NCBI RefSeq assembly: GCF_036057275.1
Contig: NZ_CP107945.1
Span: 620,001-684,000 of the forward strand
Direction: 5' to 3'
Length of the DNA stretch: 64,000 nt
Origin: Streptomyces sp. NBC_00390
Lineage (GTDB): Bacteria; Actinomycetota; Actinomycetes; Streptomycetales; Streptomycetaceae
A program made the translations under genes and the position numbers. Of the stretch, positions 56,746 to 64,000 are shown one piece after another; within the stretch, counting starts at the first letter, position 1; each line of letters begins with the position of its first letter. Below the pieces are notes generated by a model that saw only the letters and a list, made by a program, of their open reading frames with translations, made no database searches and was not told the DNA's origin.

Positions 56746-57264
56746 GTGGTGCGGGTGCAGCCCGAGAGTACGAATGGCACCAGCGGTGGCGGGCTCGCCG
56801 TGCCCATGGCGTGGCTGTGCGCCGAGTACATCGCCGACGAGATGCTGCGGTCGAGCGCTCTGGTGGAGAGCGGCTCACTGGAGTTCCGCGCGGGCCGGCA
56901 GACGCTCGCGCTCACCATTCATCTGTGCGAGACGAGGGACGACTTCTCCGCCGAGAACTCGGCCGCCCGCATCGAGGACTGGCTGGGCCTGACCTCCTAC
57001 GGCCATCCCTGGCAGGAGTGGGTGCAGGCGCAGCTGGAGGCGAGAGCCACGCATGGGGGTGACGATCCCGATCGGGACCTTGCCGTCGATGCCTGGCGGT
57101 GGCTGCGCGAGACCGAGCTGCTCGCCGCCGACCTCGGGGGCCTGGAGCCCTGGCAGGCCGCGCACCAGCCGCTGGAGTGCGGTGTCGACGAGGCCGTACA
57201 GGTGTGGACTCCGGCCTGGCAGCTGGGTCTGCCGCTCGGCCATCTGGCCGTTCATCTGTACTGA
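56746..57264 (+). CDS. Conserved hypothetical protein
   Basis: This 172-residue cytosolic protein has no recognised fold. Notable stretches are LAVPMAWLCAEYIADEMLRS, LTIHLCETRDDFSAENSAAR, WQEWVQAQLEARATHG and QVWTPAWQLGLPLGHLAVHL. It is rich in Trp and acidic residues, and has no signal or membrane segment. Homologues are, in my recollection, common as hypothetical proteins in Streptomyces. The GTG start at 56746 follows a GGGGAGAG site. It is convergent with the histidine kinase. Confidence 0.6.
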   Translation: MVRVQPESTNGTSGGGLAVPMAWLCAEYIADEMLRSSALVESGSLEFRAGRQTLALTIHLCETRDDFSAENSAARIEDWLGLTSYGHPWQEWVQAQLEARATHGGDDPDRDLAVDAWRWLRETELLAADLGGLEPWQAAHQPLECGVDEAVQVWTPAWQLGLPLGHLAVHLY

Positions 57265-57287
57265 GGCGCCCGACCGCCACCGGCCCG

Positions 57288-58508
57288 TCAGGTATCCGTC
57301 CGCGGGCCCGCCGACGAATGCACTCCCGCGCGGTACTTGGGGATGCGGATCGTGATCTTCATGCCTGCGCCGACGGCTGTCTCGATCACCAGGCCGTGCC
57401 CGTCCCCGTACACCTGGCGCAGCCGCTCGTCGACATTGCACAGGCCGATGCCCGAGGCGGAGGTCCGCTCCCCTGCCAGGATGCCCCGCAGCACCTCCGG
57501 GTCCATGCCCACGCCGTCGTCCTCGATGGTCACCATTGCCTCCGCTCCCGCGTCCTGCGCCATGATCGTGACGCGGCACTCGTTCCTGGAGTCCTCGAGG
57601 CCGTGCTTGACGGCGTTCTCGACGAGCGGCTGCAGACACAGGAACGGCAGTGTCACCGGCAGCACTTCGGGCGCGACCTGGAGGGTCACCTTGAGTCGGT
57701 CGCCGAACCGGGCGCCGGCCAGCGCCAGATACTGCTCGATGGAGCGCAGTTCGTCGGCGAGATGGGTGAACTCGCCGTGGCGCCGGAACGAGTAGCGCGT
57801 GAAGTCGGCGAACTCCAGCAGCAGTTCACGGGCCCGCTCGGGATCGGTGCGGACGAACGAGGCGATGGCGGCAAGTGAGTTGAAGATGAAGTGCGGGGAG
57901 ATCTGGGCCCGCAGCGCACGGATCTCGGCCTCGATCAGCCGGGTGCGGGAGCGGTCGAGTTCGGCGAGCTCCAGCTGTACGGACACCCAGCGGGCCACCT
58001 CGGTGGCCGCCCGCACCAGCACGGCCGACTCCCGTGAGCCGTAGGCGACGAGCGCCCCGAGCACTCCTTCCTCGCCGGTGAGAGGGGCGATGACGACCCA
58101 GCGCAGCGGGCACTCGAGGTCCGCGCACTGGGAGTGCAGGCTCTGGCTGCGCCCGGAGTCCAGCATTTCGGCGACGCGCGCCAGGACCTGTTCCCGGTGG
58201 TGGTCGGCGCCGCGGCCGTCCCAGGCGAGCACGGAATCGCGGTCGGTGAGGCAGAGCGCCTCGGTGCCGAGCAGCGAGCGCAGCCGCCGGGCGGCCTTGC
58301 GGGCGGTGTCCTCGGTGAGCCCGGCCCGCAACGGGGGCGCGGCGAGGGATGCGGTGTGCAGGGTGTGGAAGGTGGCCCGTTCGACGGGCGTGCCGAGATC
58401 GAGGTCGGGCCCCGCGCCGCGGCGCGCCGTGATGCGGCCGATCACGATGCCGACGGCGAGCAGCACCGCCCCCGCCGCGACGAGCGCGGCCACTCCCGTG
58501 CCGGTCAA
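57288..58508 (-). CDS. LytS-type sensor histidine kinase
   Basis: A 406-residue kinase: one N-terminal membrane segment (VAALVAAGAVLLAVGIVIGR), a GAF-like region about 70-190, and then the LytS-type histidine-containing domain RALRAQISPHFIFNSLAAIA (His near 222) with ELRSIEQYLALAGARFGD. The ATPase domain has LCLQPLVENAVKHGLED (N box) and DDGVGMDPEVL plus GIGLCNVDERLRQVYGD (G boxes). It starts at a TTG (58508) overlapping the symporter stop as TTGA. The upstream response regulator (61213-62028) is its likely partner. Confidence 0.87.
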   Translation of the reverse strand: MTGTGVAALVAAGAVLLAVGIVIGRITARRGAGPDLDLGTPVERATFHTLHTASLAAPPLRAGLTEDTARKAARRLRSLLGTEALCLTDRDSVLAWDGRGADHHREQVLARVAEMLDSGRSQSLHSQCADLECPLRWVVIAPLTGEEGVLGALVAYGSRESAVLVRAATEVARWVSVQLELAELDRSRTRLIEAEIRALRAQISPHFIFNSLAAIASFVRTDPERARELLLEFADFTRYSFRRHGEFTHLADELRSIEQYLALAGARFGDRLKVTLQVAPEVLPVTLPFLCLQPLVENAVKHGLEDSRNECRVTIMAQDAGAEAMVTIEDDGVGMDPEVLRGILAGERTSASGIGLCNVDERLRQVYGDGHGLVIETAVGAGMKITIRIPKYRAGVHSSAGPRTDT

Positions 58509-60241
58509 CGCTGAGCTCCTTCGTGTGGTGGCCTGCCGACGAGGTCCTCCGGCAGATGCAGCCGGGCGAGGATCGCGGCGGCGCCCGGCGGTATGTGACG
58601 GGGTGTGGCCAGTGACACGGCCACCATGGTCAGGAAGCCGAGCGGCACCGACCAGACGGCCGGCCAGGCCATCAGCGTGTGCGGCCAGCCCTCGGGCGCG
58701 AGCCCCGCGCGGGTGGCCATCACCGCGGTCAGTGCCGCTCCCCCGCCCACCACGAGACCGGCAGCGGCACCGGGCGGGGTGAGTCCGCGCCACCAGATGC
58801 CGAGGACGAGCAGCGGGCAGAACGACGACGCCGAGACGGCGAACGCCAGTCCCACCGCGTCGGCGACCGGCACCTGGGACGCCACGACGCTGAGGGCGAA
58901 CGGGACTGCCATGGCGAGCACCGTCGCGAGCCGGAAGTGCCGTACGCCCCGCGAGGGCAGCACGTCCTGGGTGATGACACCGGCCACGGACATGGTCAGC
59001 CCGGACGCCGTGGACAGGAAGGCGGCGAAGGCACCGCCCGCGAGCAGCGCGCCGAGCAGATCGCCCGCGAGGCCGCCCATCATCCGCTCGGGCAGCACCA
59101 GGACAGCGGCGTCGGCGGCCCCGGTGAGGGTGAGTTCGGGAGCGTAGATCCGGCCGAGGGCGCCGTACACCGGCGGCAGCAGATAGAAGGCGCCGATCAG
59201 CGAGAGGACGACGAGGGTGGTGCGGCGTGCGGCACGTCCGTTCGGGCTGGTGTAGAAGCGGACGGCGACATGCGGGAGCCCCATCGTGCCGAGGAACGTG
59301 GCGAGGATCAGCCCGTACGTCGCGTACAGCTGATAGCCGTCCCGCCCGCCCGACAGCGGCTGGGACCATCTGAAGGTGTCCGCGCCGGATGCGGCGGCCC
59401 GCTCGGGAACCGTGGCGCCCTGCGGGAAGGCGAGCACGGTGCCGGCGTCGACGCGGTGCGTGCCCCGGTCGAGAGTGATCCGCTGTGCCTGGTGACGGGT
59501 GCCGTCGACGCGGCCGGTCACTGTGAGCGTCAGCGGCGCGTCGAGGTCGATGCGGACGGTGTCGTCGACGCGCACGTCGGTGTGCTCGCGGAAGACGGCG
59601 GGTGCGTCGAAGCGGGCCCGCGGAGTGTCGTCGCCCGCCCAGACGGCGACGAGGAACAGGGCGGGCACCAGCAGGGCGGTGAGCTTGAGCCAGTACTGGA
59701 AGGCCTGGACGAAGGTGATGCTGCGCATGCCGCCCGCCGCGACGGCCCCGGTGACGACGAACGCGACGACCAGTCCGCCGACCCAGTCCGGTGCGCCGGT
59801 GAGGATCTCCAGCGTCAGGCCGGCGCCCTGCAGCTGAGGCAGCAGATACAGCCAGCCTATGCCGACCACGAACAGGCTCGCGAGCCTGCGCACATGTGCG
59901 GACTCCAGCCGTGCCTCGGCGAAGTCGGAGAGGGTGTACGCCCCGGAGCGGCGCAGCGGGGCGGCGACCAGGACCAGCAGGACGAGGTATCCGGCGGTGT
60001 AACCGACGGGGTACCAGAGCATGTCGGGGCCCTGGAGCAGGACGAGTCCGGCGATGCCGAGGAAGGAGGCGGCGGACAGGTACTCGCCGCTGATCGCCGC
60101 GGCGTTGAGGCCGGGTTTCACGGTGCGGGAGGCGACGTAGAAGTCGGAGGTGGTGCGGGATATGCGCAGGCCGAGCGCGCCGATGAGCACGGTGGCGAGC
60201 ACCACGGCGGTGACGGCGGCCACCGCGTAGGTCTGGTTCAC
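58505..60241 (-). CDS. Sodium:solute symporter (SSS; ActP/MctP-like cation acetate/monocarboxylate type)
   Basis: This 578-residue SSS-family transporter has about 13 hydrophobic segments. The signature is DFYVASRTVKPGLNAAAISG, EYLSAASFLGIAGLVLLQGP, YPVGYTAGYLVLLVLVAAPL, and TLSDFAEARLESAHVRRLAS. A long extracytosolic insert lies between membrane segments around 225-310 (TVRIDLDAPLTLTVTGRVDG, GTHRVDAGTVLAFPQGATV), as in ActP-type acetate symporters. It is in one operon with the DUF485-like protein 22 bp upstream and the kinase downstream, so its substrate probably is what the two-component system senses. Acetate, pyruvate or another monocarboxylate is plausible. Confidence 0.87.
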   Translation of the reverse strand: MNQTYAVAAVTAVVLATVLIGALGLRISRTTSDFYVASRTVKPGLNAAAISGEYLSAASFLGIAGLVLLQGPDMLWYPVGYTAGYLVLLVLVAAPLRRSGAYTLSDFAEARLESAHVRRLASLFVVGIGWLYLLPQLQGAGLTLEILTGAPDWVGGLVVAFVVTGAVAAGGMRSITFVQAFQYWLKLTALLVPALFLVAVWAGDDTPRARFDAPAVFREHTDVRVDDTVRIDLDAPLTLTVTGRVDGTRHQAQRITLDRGTHRVDAGTVLAFPQGATVPERAAASGADTFRWSQPLSGGRDGYQLYATYGLILATFLGTMGLPHVAVRFYTSPNGRAARRTTLVVLSLIGAFYLLPPVYGALGRIYAPELTLTGAADAAVLVLPERMMGGLAGDLLGALLAGGAFAAFLSTASGLTMSVAGVITQDVLPSRGVRHFRLATVLAMAVPFALSVVASQVPVADAVGLAFAVSASSFCPLLVLGIWWRGLTPPGAAAGLVVGGGAALTAVMATRAGLAPEGWPHTLMAWPAVWSVPLGFLTMVAVSLATPRHIPPGAAAILARLHLPEDLVGRPPHEGAQR

Positions 60242-60263
60242 GCGGGCTCCCCGGGCGGCACGG

Positions 60264-60644
60264 TCAGCGGCCTTCGAGCAGCCTGGTGAAGTCGCGTTCG
60301 TTGCGCTCGGCCCGGCGCACGTACCAGCGGGCGGTCAGCCACATCACGGGGTAGACCCCGACGCCGAGCGCGGCCCAGATGAACGGCGCCGGTGAGGAGA
60401 CACCGCCGCCGAGTGCGGCCGGGAGCGCGAAGAGCAGCGGCAGCGATCCGACGACCAGCACGAGTGTCCCGAGCGCGCACAGGGCGGCGCGCAGCTGGCT
60501 GCGCATCAGGGAGCGCACATAGGTGGCGCCGAGCGTGGTCTGCTCGCTGATCTCCGAGCGGGCCGGCGCGTGTCCGGGGGCCCGGCGGGCGCTGCGCGGC
60601 ACTCCGGTGACGACCACTCGGCGTGGGGGTTGCTCTGCAGACAT
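60264..60644 (-). CDS. DUF485-like small membrane protein
   Basis: A 126-residue protein with a ~40-residue basic N-terminus, then TYVRSLMRSQLRAALCALGT and two hydrophobic segments at about 54-76 and 86-106, ending YVRRAERNERDFTRLLEGR. DUF485 proteins (YjcH-like) are encoded beside SSS acetate symporters and probably help them. It is 22 bp from the symporter start, so it is in the same transcript. Confidence 0.7.
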   Translation of the reverse strand: MSAEQPPRRVVVTGVPRSARRAPGHAPARSEISEQTTLGATYVRSLMRSQLRAALCALGTLVLVVGSLPLLFALPAALGGGVSSPAPFIWAALGVGVYPVMWLTARWYVRRAERNERDFTRLLEGR

Positions 60645-60764
60645 CGTCGTCCGCTCCAGCGTTGTCGGCGGCCTCGGGAGAAGTGGAGTCTACGCAGGTG
60701 GGATCGGCTGCGGTAGAGACCGGTGGGCAGGCGGTGCGGCCGCGCGCCCACCGGGCCGGGCGGG

Positions 60765-61034
60765 TCAGCCGGTGGTGTGCCGGGCGCAGTCGCCGAGGGC
60801 GATCTCCAGCTCCACGTAGGACTCCTCGGCCCTGCGGAAGGCGACCTCGAGGGCGGCTTCGGCGCGTGGGCCGGCCAGTCCCTGGGCGGACTCCCTGATC
60901 TCGTACAGCACATCGGCCCAGCGGCCCGCGGCGCTCTTGGCTGCGGTCAGCAGCGCCTGCAGTTCGCCCGGGCCGGTGGGCCGGGTCGCCGGCAGGCTGC
61001 GCAGCTCGTCCAGCAGTGCTTCGATGTCGGACAT
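60765..61034 (-). CDS. Small helical hypothetical protein
   Basis: An 89-residue protein (MSDIEALLDELRSLPATRPT) with helices SAAGRWADVLYEIRESAQGL and AALEVAFRRAEESYVELEIA. There are no membrane segments or known motifs. Upstream of the DUF485-like gene on the same strand with 120 bp between, it may or may not be in that operon. Confidence 0.5.
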   Translation of the reverse strand: MSDIEALLDELRSLPATRPTGPGELQALLTAAKSAAGRWADVLYEIRESAQGLAGPRAEAALEVAFRRAEESYVELEIALGDCARHTTG

Positions 61035-61212
61035 CCGGACCCTTCTCCCTGGCGCGATCAAGGTTAGGCGCGCGGTGCGGCGGCGCGTGCCCGATCCGGG
61101 CCCGTCTCGGCGGACGGGTGCCGTGCGTCGCCGGGTGGCCGTTGCCGCGCGACGAGCGGCGCTCCCACCGGGTCGAACGGTCGTGGGTGCCCGTCGCCGC
61201 GGTGCCGGCAGG

Positions 61213-62028
61213 TCAGCCCCGGGCGTGGCGCATCAGCAGTTCGCGCAGCTGGCGTGCGTGCCGGCGGCTGACGGCGAGCTCGGCCGTGCCGACCCGGACG
61301 GTGGTGGCACCGGCGTCCAGGCGCAGTTCGTCGATGCGGCCGAGGGCGACGAGATGGCTGCGGTGGATGCGTACGAAGCCGCGGGACGCCCAGCGCTCCT
61401 CCAGGGTGGAGAGCGGGATTCTGACCAGATGGCTGCCGTCGGCGGTGTGGAGCCTCGCGTAGTCGCCCTGGGCCTCGGCATAGGTGATCTGGTCGACCGG
61501 TACGAAGCGGGTGACACCGCCCAGTTCCACCGCTATCTGCTCGCCGCCCTGGGCCGGGCCGGGAGTTGGGTGTGCCGGTGCCGTGTGCGGGGCGGGAGCA
61601 GTGGCAGCCGGGCCCGCGCGGTGCGGCTCGCGGGCGGTGAGATGCAGGTCGCGTACCCGGCGTACCGCTTCGGCCAGGCGCTCCCTGCGCACCGGCTTGA
61701 GCACATAGTCGACGGCCTTGAGGTCGAAGGCCTGGACGGCGAACCCCTCGTGCGCGGTCACGAAGACGATCAGCGGCGGACGGGCGAACCCGGCGAGCAG
61801 CCGGGCGACGTCGAGTCCGGTGAGCCCGGCCATGTGGATGTCGAGGAAGACGACGTCGATGGCGTCGTCGCCGTCGGGGCCGGCGTCCAGTGCACGGCCG
61901 ATGCGGCGCAGCGCCTCGGTGGCGTCCGTCGCCCCCTCCGCGCTGCTGATCCGGGTGTCGGAACGCAGCAGATAGAGCAGTTCCTCGAGCGCCGGTTTCT
62001 CGTCGTCCACAGCCAGTACGCGCAGCAT
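61213..62028 (-). CDS. LytTR response regulator
   Basis: This 271-residue regulator has a receiver domain at 1-120 (MLRVLAVDDEKPALEELLYL, phospho-Asp in VVFLDIHMAGLTGLDVARLL, FVTAHEGFAVQAFDLKAVDY with Lys in LKPVRR). A Pro/Ala-rich linker of ~45 residues precedes the LytTR DNA-binding domain (RFVPVDQITYAEAQGDYARL, GFVRIHRSHLVALGRIDELR, LAVSRRHARQLRELL). It is the probable partner of the LytS-type kinase 3 kb downstream on the same strand and controls the symporter cluster. ATG 62028 is used. Confidence 0.88.
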   Translation of the reverse strand: MLRVLAVDDEKPALEELLYLLRSDTRISSAEGATDATEALRRIGRALDAGPDGDDAIDVVFLDIHMAGLTGLDVARLLAGFARPPLIVFVTAHEGFAVQAFDLKAVDYVLKPVRRERLAEAVRRVRDLHLTAREPHRAGPAATAPAPHTAPAHPTPGPAQGGEQIAVELGGVTRFVPVDQITYAEAQGDYARLHTADGSHLVRIPLSTLEERWASRGFVRIHRSHLVALGRIDELRLDAGATTVRVGTAELAVSRRHARQLRELLMRHARG

Positions 62029-62186
62029 GGTGCGGAGTGTAGGCGTGCCTCGAGGGCCGGGACCATGGCCTGTTCGTCGCACGGCTTTGCGATCGCGTTC
62101 ACACCGTGCCGACCGGTTGAGCGCAAGGCCTTCCTGCTGCGTATTCCAGGGTGACCGCCCGTAACACGAGGAATAGAGGAACCCCC

Positions 62187-62867
62187 ATGGACCGGCAGCA
62201 GCGGCACCATGACGTGGCCGCCTATGCGCTGGGCATCCTGGAACCTGCCGACGCGTACCTGTTTGAGGAGCATGTTTCCCGGTGCGTCATGTGCGCCGTG
62301 CAGCTGTCGGACTTCACCTCGGTCGCGACGGCCCTGTCCCAGCTCGGCAGCCCGGGCCGGGTCGATGTCCGCCCCACACCCCGGTTGCTGGCGCGGCTGA
62401 CCGATGCGGTGGCGTGCGAGCACCGGCGCGAGCGGCGACGGCGGCTGCGGCTCGTCTCCGCGGCCGCCGCACTGATCGTCGCACTGCCCGTGGGTGTCGT
62501 CGCCCTCCGGGGCGGCGCCGGTCCGGTGCCCGACGTACCGCCCGAGGTACGCGTCGTGGCAAGCGATCCGTCCTCGGGGGTCAGCGCTTCGGTGGCTCTC
62601 CGGGAGGCGGGATCGGGTACGTCGGTCGCGATGCGGCTCACGGGACTCGCCGGGCCGCGCATCTGCCGGCTGGTTGCGATCGGCAAGGACGGGGTGGAGC
62701 ATCCCGTGCTCACCTGGCACGTACCCAAGGGCGGCTTCGGGATGGGCGGCGCCGGGCATCAGGCACCGCTGGACATCGAGGGCAGCACGGGCCTGCACGC
62801 TGCGGAGATCGGCCGCTGGGAGGTCCGGGCGGACAACGGGGAGAAACTGCTGTCGATCGGGGGGTGA
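62187..62867 (+). CDS. Zinc-binding anti-sigma factor (RskA-like)
   Basis: A 226-residue membrane-bound anti-sigma factor. The N-terminal zf-HC2 type module starts HHDVAAYALGILEPADAYLF, then EEHVSRCVMCAVQL with HxxxCxxC near 29-36. One transmembrane segment is at about 92-114 (LVSAAAALIVALPVGVVALR). The extracytosolic RskA-like domain shows VTLALSGLAG-like VAMRLTGLAGPRICRLVAIG and EIGRWEVRADNGEKLLSI. It should hold an ECF factor inactive at the membrane; its cognate may be the sigma factor at 56043, about 5.6 kb away. Ribosome site: GAGGAA before ATG 62187. Confidence 0.83.
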   Translation: MDRQQRHHDVAAYALGILEPADAYLFEEHVSRCVMCAVQLSDFTSVATALSQLGSPGRVDVRPTPRLLARLTDAVACEHRRERRRRLRLVSAAAALIVALPVGVVALRGGAGPVPDVPPEVRVVASDPSSGVSASVALREAGSGTSVAMRLTGLAGPRICRLVAIGKDGVEHPVLTWHVPKGGFGMGGAGHQAPLDIEGSTGLHAAEIGRWEVRADNGEKLLSIGG

Positions 62868-62899
62868 CCCGGTCGCGGTACCCGACGGGGAGGCGGGCG

Positions 62900-63760
62900 C
62901 TACTTCAGAAGCCGGGAGAGCCTGCGGTCGGCGAGCGGCTTGCCGCCGGTCTGGCAGGTGGGGCAGTACTGCAGCGACGAGTCGCTGTAGGACACTTCGC
63001 GGATGGTGTCGCCGCAGACGGGGCATGCCTCGCCGGTGCGGCCGTGGACCCGCAGGCCGCTCTTCTTCTCCGACTTGAGCCGCCCGGCCGCAAGCCCGCG
63101 CGAGCGTTCCACGGCATCGCCGAGTGTGCTGCGCAGCGCCTCGTAGAGAACATCCGTCTCGGCCTCGCCGAGATTCTGGACGGGCTTGAACGGCGACATC
63201 TTCGCCGCGTGCAGGATCTCGTCGCTGTACGCGTTGCCGATCCCGGCGATCAGGCTCTGGTCACGCAGCGCCCCCTTGATCTGCCGCCGCTCACCGGCCA
63301 GTACGGCGGCGAACGCGGCCCGGTCGAAGTCCTCGGCGAGCGGATCGGGGCCGAGCCTCGCCACACCGGGCACCTCCGCCGGGTCGTGCACGAGATGCAC
63401 CGCGAGGCGCTTGGTGGTGCCCACCTCGGTCAGATCGAAGCCGCTGCCGTCGGCCAGCACGGTGCGCAGGGCGAGCGGTCCCTTGCCGGGCCGGGGCGGC
63501 GCGGCCGGGAGCTCGTCCTTCCACTGGAGCCAGCCCGCCCGGGAGAGATGGGTGACCAGGTGCAGGCCGCCCGCCGTGATGTCGAGCCATTTGCCGTGCC
63601 GGTCCACGGCGGTGACGGTCTTGCCCTCGACGGCGCCGAGCGGCGGGTCGTACGTCTTGAGCACGCTGATGGCCACCGGCATGACGCGGGTGATCTGCCG
63701 GCCCACCAGGTGTGCGCCGAGGAACTCTCGCAGGGCTTCGACCTCAGGCAGTTCGGGCAT
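62900..63760 (-). CDS. Fpg/Nei family DNA glycosylase
   Basis: A 286-residue base-excision repair enzyme with the catalytic start MPELPEVEALREFL (Pro1 after Met removal, Glu2). The helix-two-turn-helix carries QIKGALRDQSLIAGIGNAYS with DEILHAAKMSPFKP. A C-terminal zinc finger has CPVCGDTIREVSYSDSSLQY followed by CPTCQTGG. It removes oxidised bases and nicks the abasic site. The later extension past the finger (KPLADRRLSRLLK) is typical of actinobacterial Nei-like proteins. ATG 63760 is used. Confidence 0.93.
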   Translation of the reverse strand: MPELPEVEALREFLGAHLVGRQITRVMPVAISVLKTYDPPLGAVEGKTVTAVDRHGKWLDITAGGLHLVTHLSRAGWLQWKDELPAAPPRPGKGPLALRTVLADGSGFDLTEVGTTKRLAVHLVHDPAEVPGVARLGPDPLAEDFDRAAFAAVLAGERRQIKGALRDQSLIAGIGNAYSDEILHAAKMSPFKPVQNLGEAETDVLYEALRSTLGDAVERSRGLAAGRLKSEKKSGLRVHGRTGEACPVCGDTIREVSYSDSSLQYCPTCQTGGKPLADRRLSRLLK

Positions 63761-63928
63761 GCCTCCACCCTGCCGCACCGGCGTGCCCGGTGCCCGCCGG
63801 GGCCCCGGGATCGTCGAGTGCGCCGGTCACACAGGTGGTGTGCGCGGGCCGTCGCGGTGGCGGGCACGGCGTGCCGCCGGGCCGCGCGGTCGAGGCCGTC
63901 ACCCTCCACCGGCGCGGCGCTGTCCGGT

Positions 63929-64000
63929 CTACGGGCGCTGCCCGGGCTGCCGGACGGCGGCGAGAAGCTCGTCGAGCTCCTCGCGCAGCGCGAGCAGCAG
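63929..64000 (-). CDS. C-terminal end of a gene that continues past the right edge
   Basis: The minus-strand frame reads LLLALREELDELLAAVRQPG and ends at TAG 63929-63931. Only 23 residues are in the window; the helix-like composition does not identify a family. Confidence 0.5.
   Translation of the reverse strand: MLLALREELDELLAAVRQPGQRP

Overview
The window reads as chromosomal DNA of a Streptomyces species. Evidence is the very high GC content with G/C-rich third codon positions, GGAGG-type ribosome binding sites mixed with ATGA/GTGA/TTGA translational overlaps, and a gene repertoire typical of the genus: a gvpOAFGYZJL gas-vesicle operon, egtABCD ergothioneine genes, melC1-melC2 tyrosinase, a three-subunit succinate dehydrogenase, a class F sortase, and an SCO0930-type lipoprotein. 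From memory, the order egt / sdh / lysR / rmdA / SCO0930-like lipoprotein resembles the SCO0910-SCO0930 neighbourhood of S. coelicolor. That is recollection, not a search.

Layout. (1) 1-4.85 kb: a minus-strand gas-vesicle operon, cut by the left edge inside gvpL and preceded by a holin-like membrane protein gene. (2) 5-6 kb: a decayed zone with a scrambled TrkA/RCK-type gene and the tail of a Na+/H+ antiporter. (3) 6-14.3 kb: a PAS-GAF-SpoIIE phosphatase-ATPase regulator, an F420/NADP-type oxidoreductase, phosphoglucomutase, a CBS-domain protein and a stand-alone MurE-like ligase. (4) 14.3-17.7 kb: a second decayed zone with a frameshifted helical-repeat gene, a DUF1269-like relic, pirin, and a TPR gene broken by one in-frame TAA. 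(5) 17.7-25 kb: AEC transporter, GH64 beta-1,3-glucanase with a LacI-type palindrome upstream, flavoprotein disulfide reductase, thioredoxin, LacI regulator, MazF-like toxin and a PARG-like macrodomain protein. (6) 25-31 kb: egtABCD, converging on an olsB-olsA-like acyltransferase pair. (7) 31-37 kb: an orphan sugar-binding lipoprotein with a DasR-like site, dodecin, HAD phosphatase, LLM flavin enzyme, a UvrA-like gene truncated by an IS1182-family remnant, and melC1-melC2. (8) 37.6-46.3 kb: sdhCAB with a divergent LysR regulator, a GGDEF-EAL protein (RmdA-like) coupled to an S-adenosyl methyltransferase, and a repeat lipoprotein. (9) 46.4-52 kb: prolyl aminopeptidase/MarR pair, two related secreted proteins with an unusual shared C-terminal signature, a class F sortase and a polysaccharide deacetylase. 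(10) 52-64 kb: LysX, universal stress protein, ECF-type sigma factor, a LytS/LytTR two-component system in a cluster with a sodium:solute symporter, an anti-sigma factor and an Fpg/Nei glycosylase.

The most interesting item is around the class F sortase (48.1-50.9 kb). Two neighbouring secreted proteins end with the same GGLGGS motif placed exactly 36 residues before the C-terminus, followed by a hydrophobic helix and an RRR tail. This is cell-wall sorting-signal architecture without LPXTG. One of them carries a 12-residue tandem repeat inserted into the shared domain. Other points worth checking are the rearranged TrkA pseudogene, the UvrA/IS1182 junction, and several palindromic operators beside regulators. 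All functional calls come from reading translated sequence and motifs; no database search was run.
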